21,008 bases of DNA, taken from contig DCUN01000077.1 in NCBI GenBank assembly GCA_002327225.1, positions 1 through 21,008 on the forward strand, in the 5' to 3' direction. The notes under the pieces were generated by a model. That model saw only the letters and a program-made list of their open reading frames with translations, did no database searches and was not told the DNA's origin. Every line of letters begins with the position of its first letter. Positions within the stretch are counted from its first letter, which is position 1. The DNA is from Desulfobulbaceae bacterium UBA2213 (lineage in GTDB: Bacteria; Desulfobacterota; Desulfobulbia; Desulfobulbales; Desulfocapsaceae). Made by a program: the position numbers and the translations under genes. Shown here piece by piece: positions 14,878 through 21,008 of the stretch.

Positions 14878-14909
14878 AAACGATTTTTACCACCCTTGAC
14901 AAGGACTCC

Positions 14910-16379
14910 ATGTCCCCTCTTTTGAGCAAAGAAATGCCTTTTGATATTGAAAAAGTCTTACAAATTCTTGAAGAGGAGGTGCGGAACTTTCACGTCCCTG
15001 TGGTCGACCTGATTGCTGTTCAGACCCATGACCCCTTCAAGGTTCTGGTGGCGACTATCCTCTCGGCCAGAACCAGGGATGAGGTGACAGCCAAGGCCGC
15101 GGCCCGTCTCTTTGCCAAGGCCCCTACCCCTCAGACCCTGGCAGCCCTTGACGAAGAAACCTTGCGACAGCTTGTTTTTCCGGTTGGATTCTACAAAAAC
15201 AAGGCCAGATACCTGGCAGCTCTGCCCGACATCCTGGAGAAGAACTTTGCCTCTCAGGTACCTTGCGAAATCGAACAGCTCATCACCCTGCCCGGCGTCG
15301 GCAGAAAGACCGCCAATCTGGTACGGGCACAAGGATTCGGCAAAAGCGCGATCTGTGTCGATACCCATGTCCATCGGATCATGAACATCTGGGGCTATGT
15401 GCAGACAACAAGCCCCTTGCAGACCGAAATGGCGCTGCGGGAAAAGCTCCCTGAGCAATACTGGATCAAGGTCAACTCCCTGCTGGTGGCCTTTGGCCAG
15501 GGAAGATGCCGGCCGGTCGGTCCACACTGTGACAGTTGTGTGCTCAGCAATCTCTGTCCCCGCATCGGAGTCACCCCACGGAAGATGACACCAGGCAGAA
15601 GTGGACAGCAGAGCGGGGCCAAGCGGCTGATCTCCTGGAATGTCAATGGGCTGCGCGCAGTGGCTGCAAAAGGCTTTACCGAGATCGTCAAGGAACTGGC
15701 CCCCGACATTCTGGCCCTTCAGGAGATCAAGGCCCTTCCCGAACAACTACCGGACTCGGTACGAGAGATAGCCGGATTCAGCAGTTACTTCCACTCCGCC
15801 CTTAAAAAAGGTTACTCAGGGGTGGCCACTTACAGCCGGATAGCAGCAGACAAGGTCTATTATGGCATTGGCGACCAGCGCTTTGATGAAGAGGGGCGGG
15901 TCCTGACCCTGGAATTCAGCGATTTCTATTTCGTGAACTGTTATTTCCCCAATTCCCGTCACGACCTGAGCCGTCTGGGATTAAAGCACGATTTCAACCA
16001 GGCGCTGCACGAATTCGTTGAAGATCTGGCCCGGAAAAAATCCGTGGTGATCTGTGGTGATTTCAATGTCGCCCATACCGAAAAAGACCTCGCCAACCCC
16101 GAGGCCAATGTTAAGAATGCCGGTTTTACTCCAGAAGAACGGAAGTGGATGGATTCCTATGTCGAGCGGGGATGGATTGACACCTTCAGGCAGTATAACC
16201 AGGAACCTGGCCACTATTCCTGGTGGAGCTACCGCTCGGGCGCCCGAGCGCGCAACATCGGCTGGCGCATTGATTATTTCTTTGTTGATCCGGCCAGCAG
16301 GAGCAGAACGGTTGGCGCGGAAATCCTGACCAATGTTCAGGGCTCAGACCACTGCCCGGTGGCCCTCGACTTCAAATGA
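14910..16379 (+). CDS. Endonuclease III-exonuclease III fusion protein
   Basis: One uninterrupted 489-residue frame joins two base-excision-repair enzymes. Residues 8-220 are a complete endonuclease III: helix-hairpin-helix LPGVGRKTANL (127-137) with catalytic K133, D151 in VDTHVHRI, and the [4Fe-4S] loop C200-x6-C207-x2-C210-x5-C216. A short linker (about 221-238, Gly/Ser/Lys/Gln-rich) leads to a complete exonuclease III-type AP endonuclease: ISWNVNGLRA (N246), LALQEIKA (E272), CGDFNVAHT (D384, N386), WRIDYFFV and GSDHCPVALDF (D480, H481). The first half would remove oxidised pyrimidines and nick the abasic site; the second would clear the blocked 3' end. AAGGA precedes the ATG at 14910; earlier in-frame codons overlap the dehydrogenase gene. 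No internal stop or shift is seen. Confidence 0.93.
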   Translation: MSPLLSKEMPFDIEKVLQILEEEVRNFHVPVVDLIAVQTHDPFKVLVATILSARTRDEVTAKAAARLFAKAPTPQTLAALDEETLRQLVFPVGFYKNKARYLAALPDILEKNFASQVPCEIEQLITLPGVGRKTANLVRAQGFGKSAICVDTHVHRIMNIWGYVQTTSPLQTEMALREKLPEQYWIKVNSLLVAFGQGRCRPVGPHCDSCVLSNLCPRIGVTPRKMTPGRSGQQSGAKRLISWNVNGLRAVAAKGFTEIVKELAPDILALQEIKALPEQLPDSVREIAGFSSYFHSALKKGYSGVATYSRIAADKVYYGIGDQRFDEEGRVLTLEFSDFYFVNCYFPNSRHDLSRLGLKHDFNQALHEFVEDLARKKSVVICGDFNVAHTEKDLANPEANVKNAGFTPEERKWMDSYVERGWIDTFRQYNQEPGHYSWWSYRSGARARNIGWRIDYFFVDPASRSRTVGAEILTNVQGSDHCPVALDFK

Positions 16380-16526
16380 CACCTTTCTCGCGGGATTTTT
16401 TTGTGCTGACCACCACCTCCAAGGTTTGAAAAACGTTCAGAGTCGTAGGGGAAAGACACGAAGCTGTAAAAAGCTGTTGACTCTCTTGATTTTTTTAACA
16501 AAAAAAACTCTTTTTTCCCACTCAGA

Positions 16527-16566
16527 TGTCAGCTAGTTGACAGTATTCTTTTCCTCTTTCTGTTAT
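16527..16566 (+). promoter_or_regulatory. CooA-type palindrome overlapping a promoter, upstream of the CooA-like gene
   Basis: TGTCAGCTAGTTGACA (16527-16542) has the form TGTCA-N6-TGACA, like the CooA sites described in Rhodospirillum and Desulfovibrio (TGTCGGC-N2-GCCGACA type). Its right half contains a perfect -35, TTGACA, with TGTTAT 18 nt downstream as -10. The regulator encoded just downstream probably controls its own gene here. Whether it activates (class II position) or represses cannot be read from the sequence. The remaining gap back to 16380 shows AT-rich tracts only. Confidence 0.65.
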
Positions 16567-16697
16567 TTATCTTTTTGTAAGAATTGTACTCTTCCTCTAC
16601 GAACACAACTAGACCCGACAGCCGGTTCAGCAAGGCAACAGCAGGACAAACATCTGATCCCTGTCAACAGACAGTGACCACCCCTGGTAATCACATC

Positions 16698-17357
16698 ATG
16701 CCGACATGCCTGTCCTCCTCCGCAAACCTCCTTACTGATTTGGCGAAGCCTGAGAATCATCACTTCAGGGCCGAATTTACCGAAAAGACCCATCCCAAAA
16801 ACACCTTTCTCTTTGCACCCGGCCAAGAAGAAAACATCATCGTCATCGTCAAGAGCGGACGGATCCAAATCTATCTGGCAGTCGATGGCAAGGAATTCTC
16901 GCTTATCATCCTGGGTCCTGGAGATATCTACTCAAGTCACACCAGGGCCCATGTCAAATCCCTGGACAAAGTAGTCCTGCTGGTCATCCCTACGGAACGG
17001 ATATACTCCTGCATGACCAACTACCCCGCCTTCACCCCTTCCATCATCAATATCCTTGGAAAACTGCTCAAACAATCCTTTTCCATCATCGAAAACCTGG
17101 TCTTTAAAGACGCCTGCCAACGCCTGACCCACTTTCTGCTGCAGGAGGCCTGCCACAACGGGACCAGCAGCGAGAAAGGAATCACCATCAAGCCTGACCT
17201 GACCACCAGCCAGCTTGCTGCCATCATTGGCAGCAGCCGTCAGACCGTCTCCAAAATCCTCAATGCCATGTTTCAGAGCGGCGTCCTCTCAAGGAAAAAA
17301 AATGGCGACTATCTTATCCCCGACCCCATCCTGCTGCAGAAATATTCGCTCAAATAA
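16698..17357 (+). CDS. cooA: CooA-like haem-binding CRP/FNR family regulator
   Basis: From the ATG at 16698 the product has 219 residues. A cyclic-nucleotide-type effector domain (about 22-110), a long dimer helix (about 112-140) and a CRP-type helix-turn-helix are visible, the last with TTSQLAAIIGSSRQTVSKIL at 169-188. Blocks VKSGRIQIYL, KEFSLIILGPGDI and HTRA closely resemble CO sensor CooA, especially the Carboxydothermus type as I recall it. H81 matches the ferrous haem ligand (His77 in Rhodospirillum CooA). The protein starts Met-Pro, and CooA uses the N-terminal Pro2 as the other ligand. The ferric ligand Cys75 is replaced by Ser79. I chose this start because MPTCLSSSANLL fits the CooA N terminus; a TTG at 16584 would add 38 poorly conserved residues. 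No CO dehydrogenase gene is in the window, so the effector is inferred. Confidence 0.75.
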   Translation: MPTCLSSSANLLTDLAKPENHHFRAEFTEKTHPKNTFLFAPGQEENIIVIVKSGRIQIYLAVDGKEFSLIILGPGDIYSSHTRAHVKSLDKVVLLVIPTERIYSCMTNYPAFTPSIINILGKLLKQSFSIIENLVFKDACQRLTHFLLQEACHNGTSSEKGITIKPDLTTSQLAAIIGSSRQTVSKILNAMFQSGVLSRKKNGDYLIPDPILLQKYSLK

Positions 17358-17364
17358 TTTTTTC

Positions 17365-17404
17365 AGTGGGTGCATTGCCGATAGGGAGTAGCCATGCACC
17401 CACT
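17365..17404. repeat. Perfect 11-bp inverted repeat after the CooA-like gene
   Basis: AGTGGGTGCAT (17365-17375) and ATGCACCCACT (17394-17404) enclose an 18-nt loop, 8 bp after the stop codon. It may protect the transcript 3' end or form the first part of a two-hairpin terminator. Confidence 0.7.
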
Positions 17405-17407
17405 ATC

Positions 17408-17435
17408 GTCGGGGTACAACCCGACCTGTTTTATT
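17408..17435 (+). terminator. Intrinsic terminator of the CooA-like gene
   Basis: GTCGGG-GTACAA-CCCGAC (17408-17425) is followed by CTGTTTTATT. A short GC stem with a U-rich tail directly after the larger hairpin fits rho-independent termination. Confidence 0.65.
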
Positions 17436-17495
17436 CATACTGACCAGGCCAAGTTTTTTTCTTTATTCTTTACAAAAAAATCTTTTTCTCCCGTA

Positions 17496-17535
17496 TGTCA
17501 GCCAGTTGACAGCATTCTTTTTATTTTTTTGGTAT
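17496..17535 (+). promoter_or_regulatory. Second CooA-type palindrome and promoter
   Basis: TGTCAGCCAGTTGACA (17496-17511) differs from the first box by one base. TTGACA is again embedded in the right half, and TGGTAT follows after 18 nt. The flanks also resemble each other (ACAAAAAAA, C/T tracts and ATTCTTTT at the same places), so the whole promoter appears duplicated. It faces the LuxR-type gene downstream. Confidence 0.65.
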
Positions 17536-17624
17536 CTTTCTTTCTTTAGCTATGACGATCAGGAAATATCGAGAAACGAGGCTGACGCCATATGCCCTGA
17601 ATTCCCATAAGAACGGAACAATAA

Positions 17625-17753
17625 AATGGCAACCAGATCGACAAAAAGTGGACTGCCATCGAGACTTTGTTACAACACCGTCTCAACCTTCAACTCAGCC
17701 ATGGCCTCTGCACTGACTGTGGCCAGAGACATTACCCTGAATTTACCACCTGA
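17625..17753 (+). pseudogene. Remnant of a Cys-containing sensor or regulator domain
   Basis: In the same frame as the LuxR-type gene, 42 codons end at a TGA (17751-17753). They encode WTAIETLLQ and LSHGLCTDCGQRHYPEF, similar to the W-x2-IE ... SHGICPDC ... YPE module that follows PAS or receiver domains in many signalling proteins. The first CxxC pair of that module and any start codon are missing, and a TAA lies just upstream. It reads as the decayed front half of the gene at 17772. Confidence 0.5.
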
Positions 17754-17771
17754 CCCCAGATATTGCCCCTT

Positions 17772-18086
17772 ATGCTGACCGAGACGCTCCAGACACTGCA
17801 GGAACAGACCCCGGCTTTGGACAAGGAAACTGCAGAAAATAGTGGCACCGGCTACCGTCCCGGAAAGCGTCACAAAATGCAGCCCACAGCAATCACCAAG
17901 ATCACCCGCCGCGAACAGGAGATACTGAGTCTGGTCGCCGATGGCCTTACCAGCAAATCAATGGCCGAACAGCTGGGCCTTTCCGCCAGGACCATCGAAC
18001 GCCATCGCGCCAATCTGCTCAAGAAATTCAGCCAGAAAAACAGCGTCTCTCTGATCCAGATCGCCCTGCACCAGGGATTGCTCTAA
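17772..18086 (+). CDS. LuxR-type helix-turn-helix protein, probably truncated
   Basis: A 104-residue product. The C-terminal LuxR/GerE DNA-binding domain is clear and complete: ITRREQEILSLVADGLTSKS, then AEQLGLSARTIERHRANLLKK, and ends QIALHQGLL. The first 40 residues are low-complexity and unrecognised. There is no receiver or ligand domain in frame. A TTG at 17763 or an ATG at 17877 could also serve as start, and none has a good ribosome binding site. A related remnant upstream in the same frame, cut off by one TGA, suggests the protein once was longer. The CooA-type promoter at 17496-17535 points at it. It may survive as a stand-alone DNA-binding domain or be on its way out. Confidence 0.65.
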   Translation: MLTETLQTLQEQTPALDKETAENSGTGYRPGKRHKMQPTAITKITRREQEILSLVADGLTSKSMAEQLGLSARTIERHRANLLKKFSQKNSVSLIQIALHQGLL

Positions 18087-18107
18087 AAATGGGCGAAGAG
18101 TAGTGGT

Positions 18108-18929
18108 TCATCCGAGAATCGTTGTTCCCTGCCTGCCCTGCCGATGCCCACGCCCAATCCAGAGCAGCGCACCACTGACAATCATCAAGATGCTGAGAAG
18201 CTGGCCCATGGTCAGCAGGCCAAAGAGAAAGCCGAGTTGCGGATCCGGCTCCCGCACCCATTCCACCAGGAAGCGGAAGAGGCCATAGCAGATAAGGAAG
18301 AGGAAGACCATACTGCCATGCGGCCAGCGGGGACTACCCTGCCAGGGCCTGTGCTTCTGTGACCAGAGGATGCAGAAGAGCACAACACCTTCAAGGAACA
18401 TCTCGTAGAGCTGTGAGGGATGCCGGGCCAGGGGGCCGCCTCCGGGAAAGATCATGCCCCAGGGCAGATCGGTGGCACGACCATACAGTTCGCCATTGAT
18501 AAAATTGCCCAGCCGGCCCAGGCCCAGACCAATGGGCACCGTCACCACATAGATATCCGCTGTCTTCCAATATTCAAGTTTCTTTTTCCGCAGATAAAGC
18601 CAGCCACCAACAAGCACCCCGATACAGGCACCATGGAACGACATGCCCCCGGTCCAGGTTGCCGGAATCTCGAGGGGATGATTGAGGTAATAGGAAAAGT
18701 TATAGAAGAGGACGTAACCGAGACGGCCCCCGAGCACCACAGAGAGGATCAGCACCAGATTCAGATTTTCAAACCAGGGTTCCAGCTTCTGGTAGGAGAA
18801 GGTCCGGATCTGGCGGCGCACCAGAAAATAACAGGCCATGAACCCCAGAACATACATCAAACCGTACCAGCGGACATGCAGGGGGCCAATGGAAAGAAGA
18901 ACAGGATCGATATCAGGGAAGGTCATCAT
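18108..18929 (-). CDS. lgt: Prolipoprotein diacylglyceryl transferase Lgt
   Basis: A 273-residue inner-membrane enzyme that moves diacylglycerol from phosphatidylglycerol to the lipobox Cys of prolipoproteins, the first step of lipoprotein maturation. Seven hydrophobic segments are visible. Family blocks are WYGLMYVLGF, GGRLGYVLFYN, GGMSFHGACIG (H99, equivalent to E. coli His103), the Lgt signature GLGRLGNFINGELYGR with R139 and N142/N146, and RHPSQLYE (about 169-176). Its ATG overlaps the mnmG stop by 4 nt (ATGA), so it is translationally coupled to mnmG. Length and motifs are normal for the family. Confidence 0.97.
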   Translation of the reverse strand: MMTFPDIDPVLLSIGPLHVRWYGLMYVLGFMACYFLVRRQIRTFSYQKLEPWFENLNLVLILSVVLGGRLGYVLFYNFSYYLNHPLEIPATWTGGMSFHGACIGVLVGGWLYLRKKKLEYWKTADIYVVTVPIGLGLGRLGNFINGELYGRATDLPWGMIFPGGGPLARHPSQLYEMFLEGVVLFCILWSQKHRPWQGSPRWPHGSMVFLFLICYGLFRFLVEWVREPDPQLGFLFGLLTMGQLLSILMIVSGALLWIGRGHRQGRQGTTILG

Positions 18930-20830
18930 ATCTTCTTTTTCATTTTTTTCAGATGAACCTGCAGGACTGAAATTGCAGCCGGGGTTATCCCCGAGATCCG
19001 TGAGGCCTGACCGAGGGACAAGGGGCGCACCGTGGACAATTTCTGCACCGCCTCATTGGAAAGACCTGACAGCCCTTTGTATTCCATCTCTTCCGGCAGG
19101 GCCAGCGCCTCCATTTTTTTAAATCGGTCCACCTGCTCCTGCTGGCGCTGGATATAGCCATGGAACTTGATCTGCAGCTGGATCTCATCCCTGACCACTG
19201 ACTCCGCCAGTTGCGATATGCGTTCCTGTATTTGAGCATCCATAGGCAGTCGCGCCAGTTCCTCCAATCCCAGTTCCGGTCTGCGCAGGAGTTCGGCCAG
19301 CGAAATCTTCTGCTTGAGCTCTACACTCCCCTGGGACAGCAGGACTTCATTGATCGCCTTCCCCGGCTTTACCGGGATCGATTCAAGAAAAAGCACACCC
19401 TGCTCAATGGCCGTCTGCTTTTCCCTATATCTCTGATAGGCCTGACCCTCCAGCAGGCCGATATCATGCCCGATCTGGCAGAGTCTGGTATCGGCATTAT
19501 CCTCACGCAACAGCAGCCGGTACTCGGCCCGCGAGGTAAAGAGTCGATACGGTTCTTTGGTGCCACAGGTGACCAGGTCATCGATCAAAACCCCGATATA
19601 GGCCTGAGAACGATCAAGCACAAGCGGCTCCTGCCCCCTGACATAATGGACGCCATTGATCGCCGCCATCAGACCCTGAGCCGCAGCCTCCTCATAGCCT
19701 GAGGTGCCGTTGATCTGGCCGGCGAGAAACAGGCCGCGGATGCGCTTGGTTTCAAGCGACGGTTTGAGCTCCAGAGGATCCACATAATCATACTCAATGG
19801 CATAGCCAGGCCGGATGATTCGGGCCTGTTCCAGCCCTTTGATGCTCTGGATCATCGCCACCTGGGTGGCCATGGGCAGGCTGGTGGGCAGTCCGTTGGG
19901 ATAGACCTCTGTGGTATCAAGCCCCTCCGGCTCGAGAAAGATCTGATGCCGCTCTTTTTCCGGGAAACGCATGACCTTGTCCTCGATGGAGGGACAATAC
20001 CTGGCCCCGATTCCTTCAATGACACCGGTATACATGGGGGACTTATCAATTCCCGCCCGGATGATGGCATGGGTTTCAGGGTTGGTATAGGTAACATGAC
20101 AGGGCCGCTGGGGCAGGGCATACCCACCACTGTTGCTGAAAGAAAAATGGACGGGCGGTTGATCACTGTGCTGCGCTTCAAGCTCCGAGCAATTGATACT
20201 GTTGGCCGCAAGGCGCGGAACCGTGCCGGTCTTCATCCTCCCCACCCGGAACCCTGCCTCCTTGAACCATCTGGCCAGACTGGTTGAAGGGGTATCACCC
20301 ATGCGACCGGCCGGAAAGTTCCTCAGCCCCACATGGATCAGACCGTTAAGGAAGGTGCCGGTGGCCACCACCACTACCTTGGCCCGGATTTCTTCCTCCA
20401 GCGAGGTGATAAGGCCGCAGATCCTGCCGTCCTCCACCAGCAGTGAATCAACCACCGTCTGGCGAATCTCAAGATTTTCCTGATTCTCGAGGATGGACTT
20501 CATCCGCAGACGGTAGAGCAGGCGATCCGCCTGGGCCCGCGAAGAGCGGACAGCCGGGCCCTTGCTGGTATTGAGACGTCTGAACTGAATGGAGGTGGCA
20601 TCAATGTTTTTGGCCATCTCGCCGCCAAGGGCGTCGATCTCGCGTACCAGATGTCCCTTGGCAAGACCGCCAATGGCCGGGTTGCAGGACATGGCGCCAA
20701 TGGTATCAACATTGATGACGGCAACCAGGGTCTTGCATCCCATTCTGGCGGCAGCAAGGGCAGCCTCACAACCGGCATGGCCGGCGCCGATCACGGCGAT
20801 ATCGTAACTGTTCATTGCCTGCTGTACCAT
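18926..20830 (-). CDS. mnmG: tRNA uridine-5-carboxymethylaminomethyl modification enzyme MnmG (GidA)
   Basis: A 634-residue FAD-dependent enzyme that acts with MnmE to place the (carboxymethyl)aminomethyl group on wobble U34 of certain tRNAs. The FAD-binding GAGHAGCEAALAAARMG lies near the N terminus, followed by family blocks MSCNPAIGGLAKGHLVREID, GLFLAGQINGTSGYEEAAAQG and TSRAEYRLLLREDNAD. The C-terminal helical MnmE/tRNA-binding part is complete. The ATG at 20830 has GGAG five bases upstream; a longer frame to 20875 overlaps the previous gene and is unlikely. Its start shares one base with the preceding stop (TAATG) and its stop overlaps lgt. Confidence 0.97.
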   Translation of the reverse strand: MVQQAMNSYDIAVIGAGHAGCEAALAAARMGCKTLVAVINVDTIGAMSCNPAIGGLAKGHLVREIDALGGEMAKNIDATSIQFRRLNTSKGPAVRSSRAQADRLLYRLRMKSILENQENLEIRQTVVDSLLVEDGRICGLITSLEEEIRAKVVVVATGTFLNGLIHVGLRNFPAGRMGDTPSTSLARWFKEAGFRVGRMKTGTVPRLAANSINCSELEAQHSDQPPVHFSFSNSGGYALPQRPCHVTYTNPETHAIIRAGIDKSPMYTGVIEGIGARYCPSIEDKVMRFPEKERHQIFLEPEGLDTTEVYPNGLPTSLPMATQVAMIQSIKGLEQARIIRPGYAIEYDYVDPLELKPSLETKRIRGLFLAGQINGTSGYEEAAAQGLMAAINGVHYVRGQEPLVLDRSQAYIGVLIDDLVTCGTKEPYRLFTSRAEYRLLLREDNADTRLCQIGHDIGLLEGQAYQRYREKQTAIEQGVLFLESIPVKPGKAINEVLLSQGSVELKQKISLAELLRRPELGLEELARLPMDAQIQERISQLAESVVRDEIQLQIKFHGYIQRQQEQVDRFKKMEALALPEEMEYKGLSGLSNEAVQKLSTVRPLSLGQASRISGITPAAISVLQVHLKKMKKKI

Positions 20831-21008
20831 TATTTCTCCAGAGGACGATCTTTTTTCCACCAGATAAGGGCCCACTGGGGAGGATGTTGGCGGCGAAGGG
20901 TTATCTGCTTGCCTTTTCTATGGATAACCCTTGAATTGATATAGTTTTTCAATGCATCTTTTTCGCGAGCGCTGAGATCTTTGAACATCCAGATATAGGA
21001 TTGCATGG
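20830..21008 (-). CDS. C-terminal part of an unidentified protein upstream of mnmG (runs off the window)
   Basis: An open frame on the minus strand ends in TAA at 20832-20830; the last A is also the first base of the mnmG start. At least 58 codons are visible, beginning with a possible ATG at 21006 (MQSYIWMFKDLSAREKD). It ends in QHPPQWALIWWKKDRPLEK, which is rich in Trp, Lys and Arg. I do not recognise it. Whether the ATG is the true start or the gene continues beyond the window cannot be decided. The overlap with mnmG is what supports it as a real gene. Confidence 0.6.
   Translation of the reverse strand, partial: MQSYIWMFKDLSAREKDALKNYINSRVIHRKGKQITLRRQHPPQWALIWWKKDRPLEK

Noticed and set aside
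14814..14909. Longer start for the Nth-ExoIII fusion
   Set aside because: It overlaps the dehydrogenase coding region and shows no Nth similarity; the ATG at 14910 has a ribosome binding site.
17751..17753. TGA in the LuxR-type locus as a selenocysteine codon
   Set aside because: No Cys or Sec position is expected there (Phe-Thr-Thr before, Pro-Gln after), and no stem-loop of SECIS type stands out just after it.
1..21008. CRISPR array, rRNA genes, complete insertion sequence or prophage genes
   Set aside because: No regularly spaced repeats, rRNA signatures, transposase or phage structural genes were seen on either strand.

Overview
The window looks like chromosomal DNA from a Gram-negative anaerobe. 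Signs of an outer membrane and lipoproteins are lgt, a FadL-type signal peptide and barrel, and a periplasmic D,D-carboxypeptidase. A monoheme cytochrome c, a low-potential-type ferredoxin, an iron-dependent alcohol dehydrogenase and a CooA-like haem regulator point towards a strict or facultative anaerobe. A sulfate-reducer-like member of the Desulfobacterota (Desulfobulbales-like) would fit; this is inference from gene content, not from a marker gene.

Layout. 1-750 is AT-rich and holds no convincing gene. It ends at tRNA-Arg(ACG) (minus strand), which has its own promoter and terminator. Next come an M50 site-2-type protease (+), then on the minus strand rmuC, a wrecked fadL-type porin gene and a long-chain acyl-CoA ligase. 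A divergent S11 D,D-carboxypeptidase follows (+), then a small Cys-containing protein and a YgiQ-family radical SAM protein (both minus). 

9.2-13.6 kb is a patchwork. The 5' end of ygiQ is present twice (about 9191-9370 and 10731-10910), bracketing a VapBC toxin-antitoxin pair. After it come a 5'-truncated EAL-domain gene, a cytochrome c gene with a one-base frameshift in its signal peptide, a ferredoxin with an Asp at one cluster-ligand position, an attC-like integron recombination site, a terminator, and a TVP38/TMEM64 membrane protein. Short repeats and GGGGTCAG(A/G)CC-type motifs lie at the edges. Repeated insertion, duplication and deletion appear to have shaped this stretch.

13.7-18.1 kb (+) carries a YqhD-like alcohol dehydrogenase and, 32 bp later, one open reading frame that joins a complete endonuclease III to a complete exonuclease III. 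Next is a CooA-like CRP/FNR-family regulator. A near-identical palindrome (TGTCAGCTAGTTGACA, TGTCAGCCAGTTGACA), matching the form of CooA sites, lies before this regulator and again before a downstream, partly decayed LuxR-type gene.

18.1-21.0 kb (minus) is a tightly packed housekeeping operon: a small unidentified protein, mnmG and lgt, with stop/start overlaps at both junctions.

The strongest candidates for something new are the Nth-ExoIII fusion and the CooA-like regulator with its twin palindromes.
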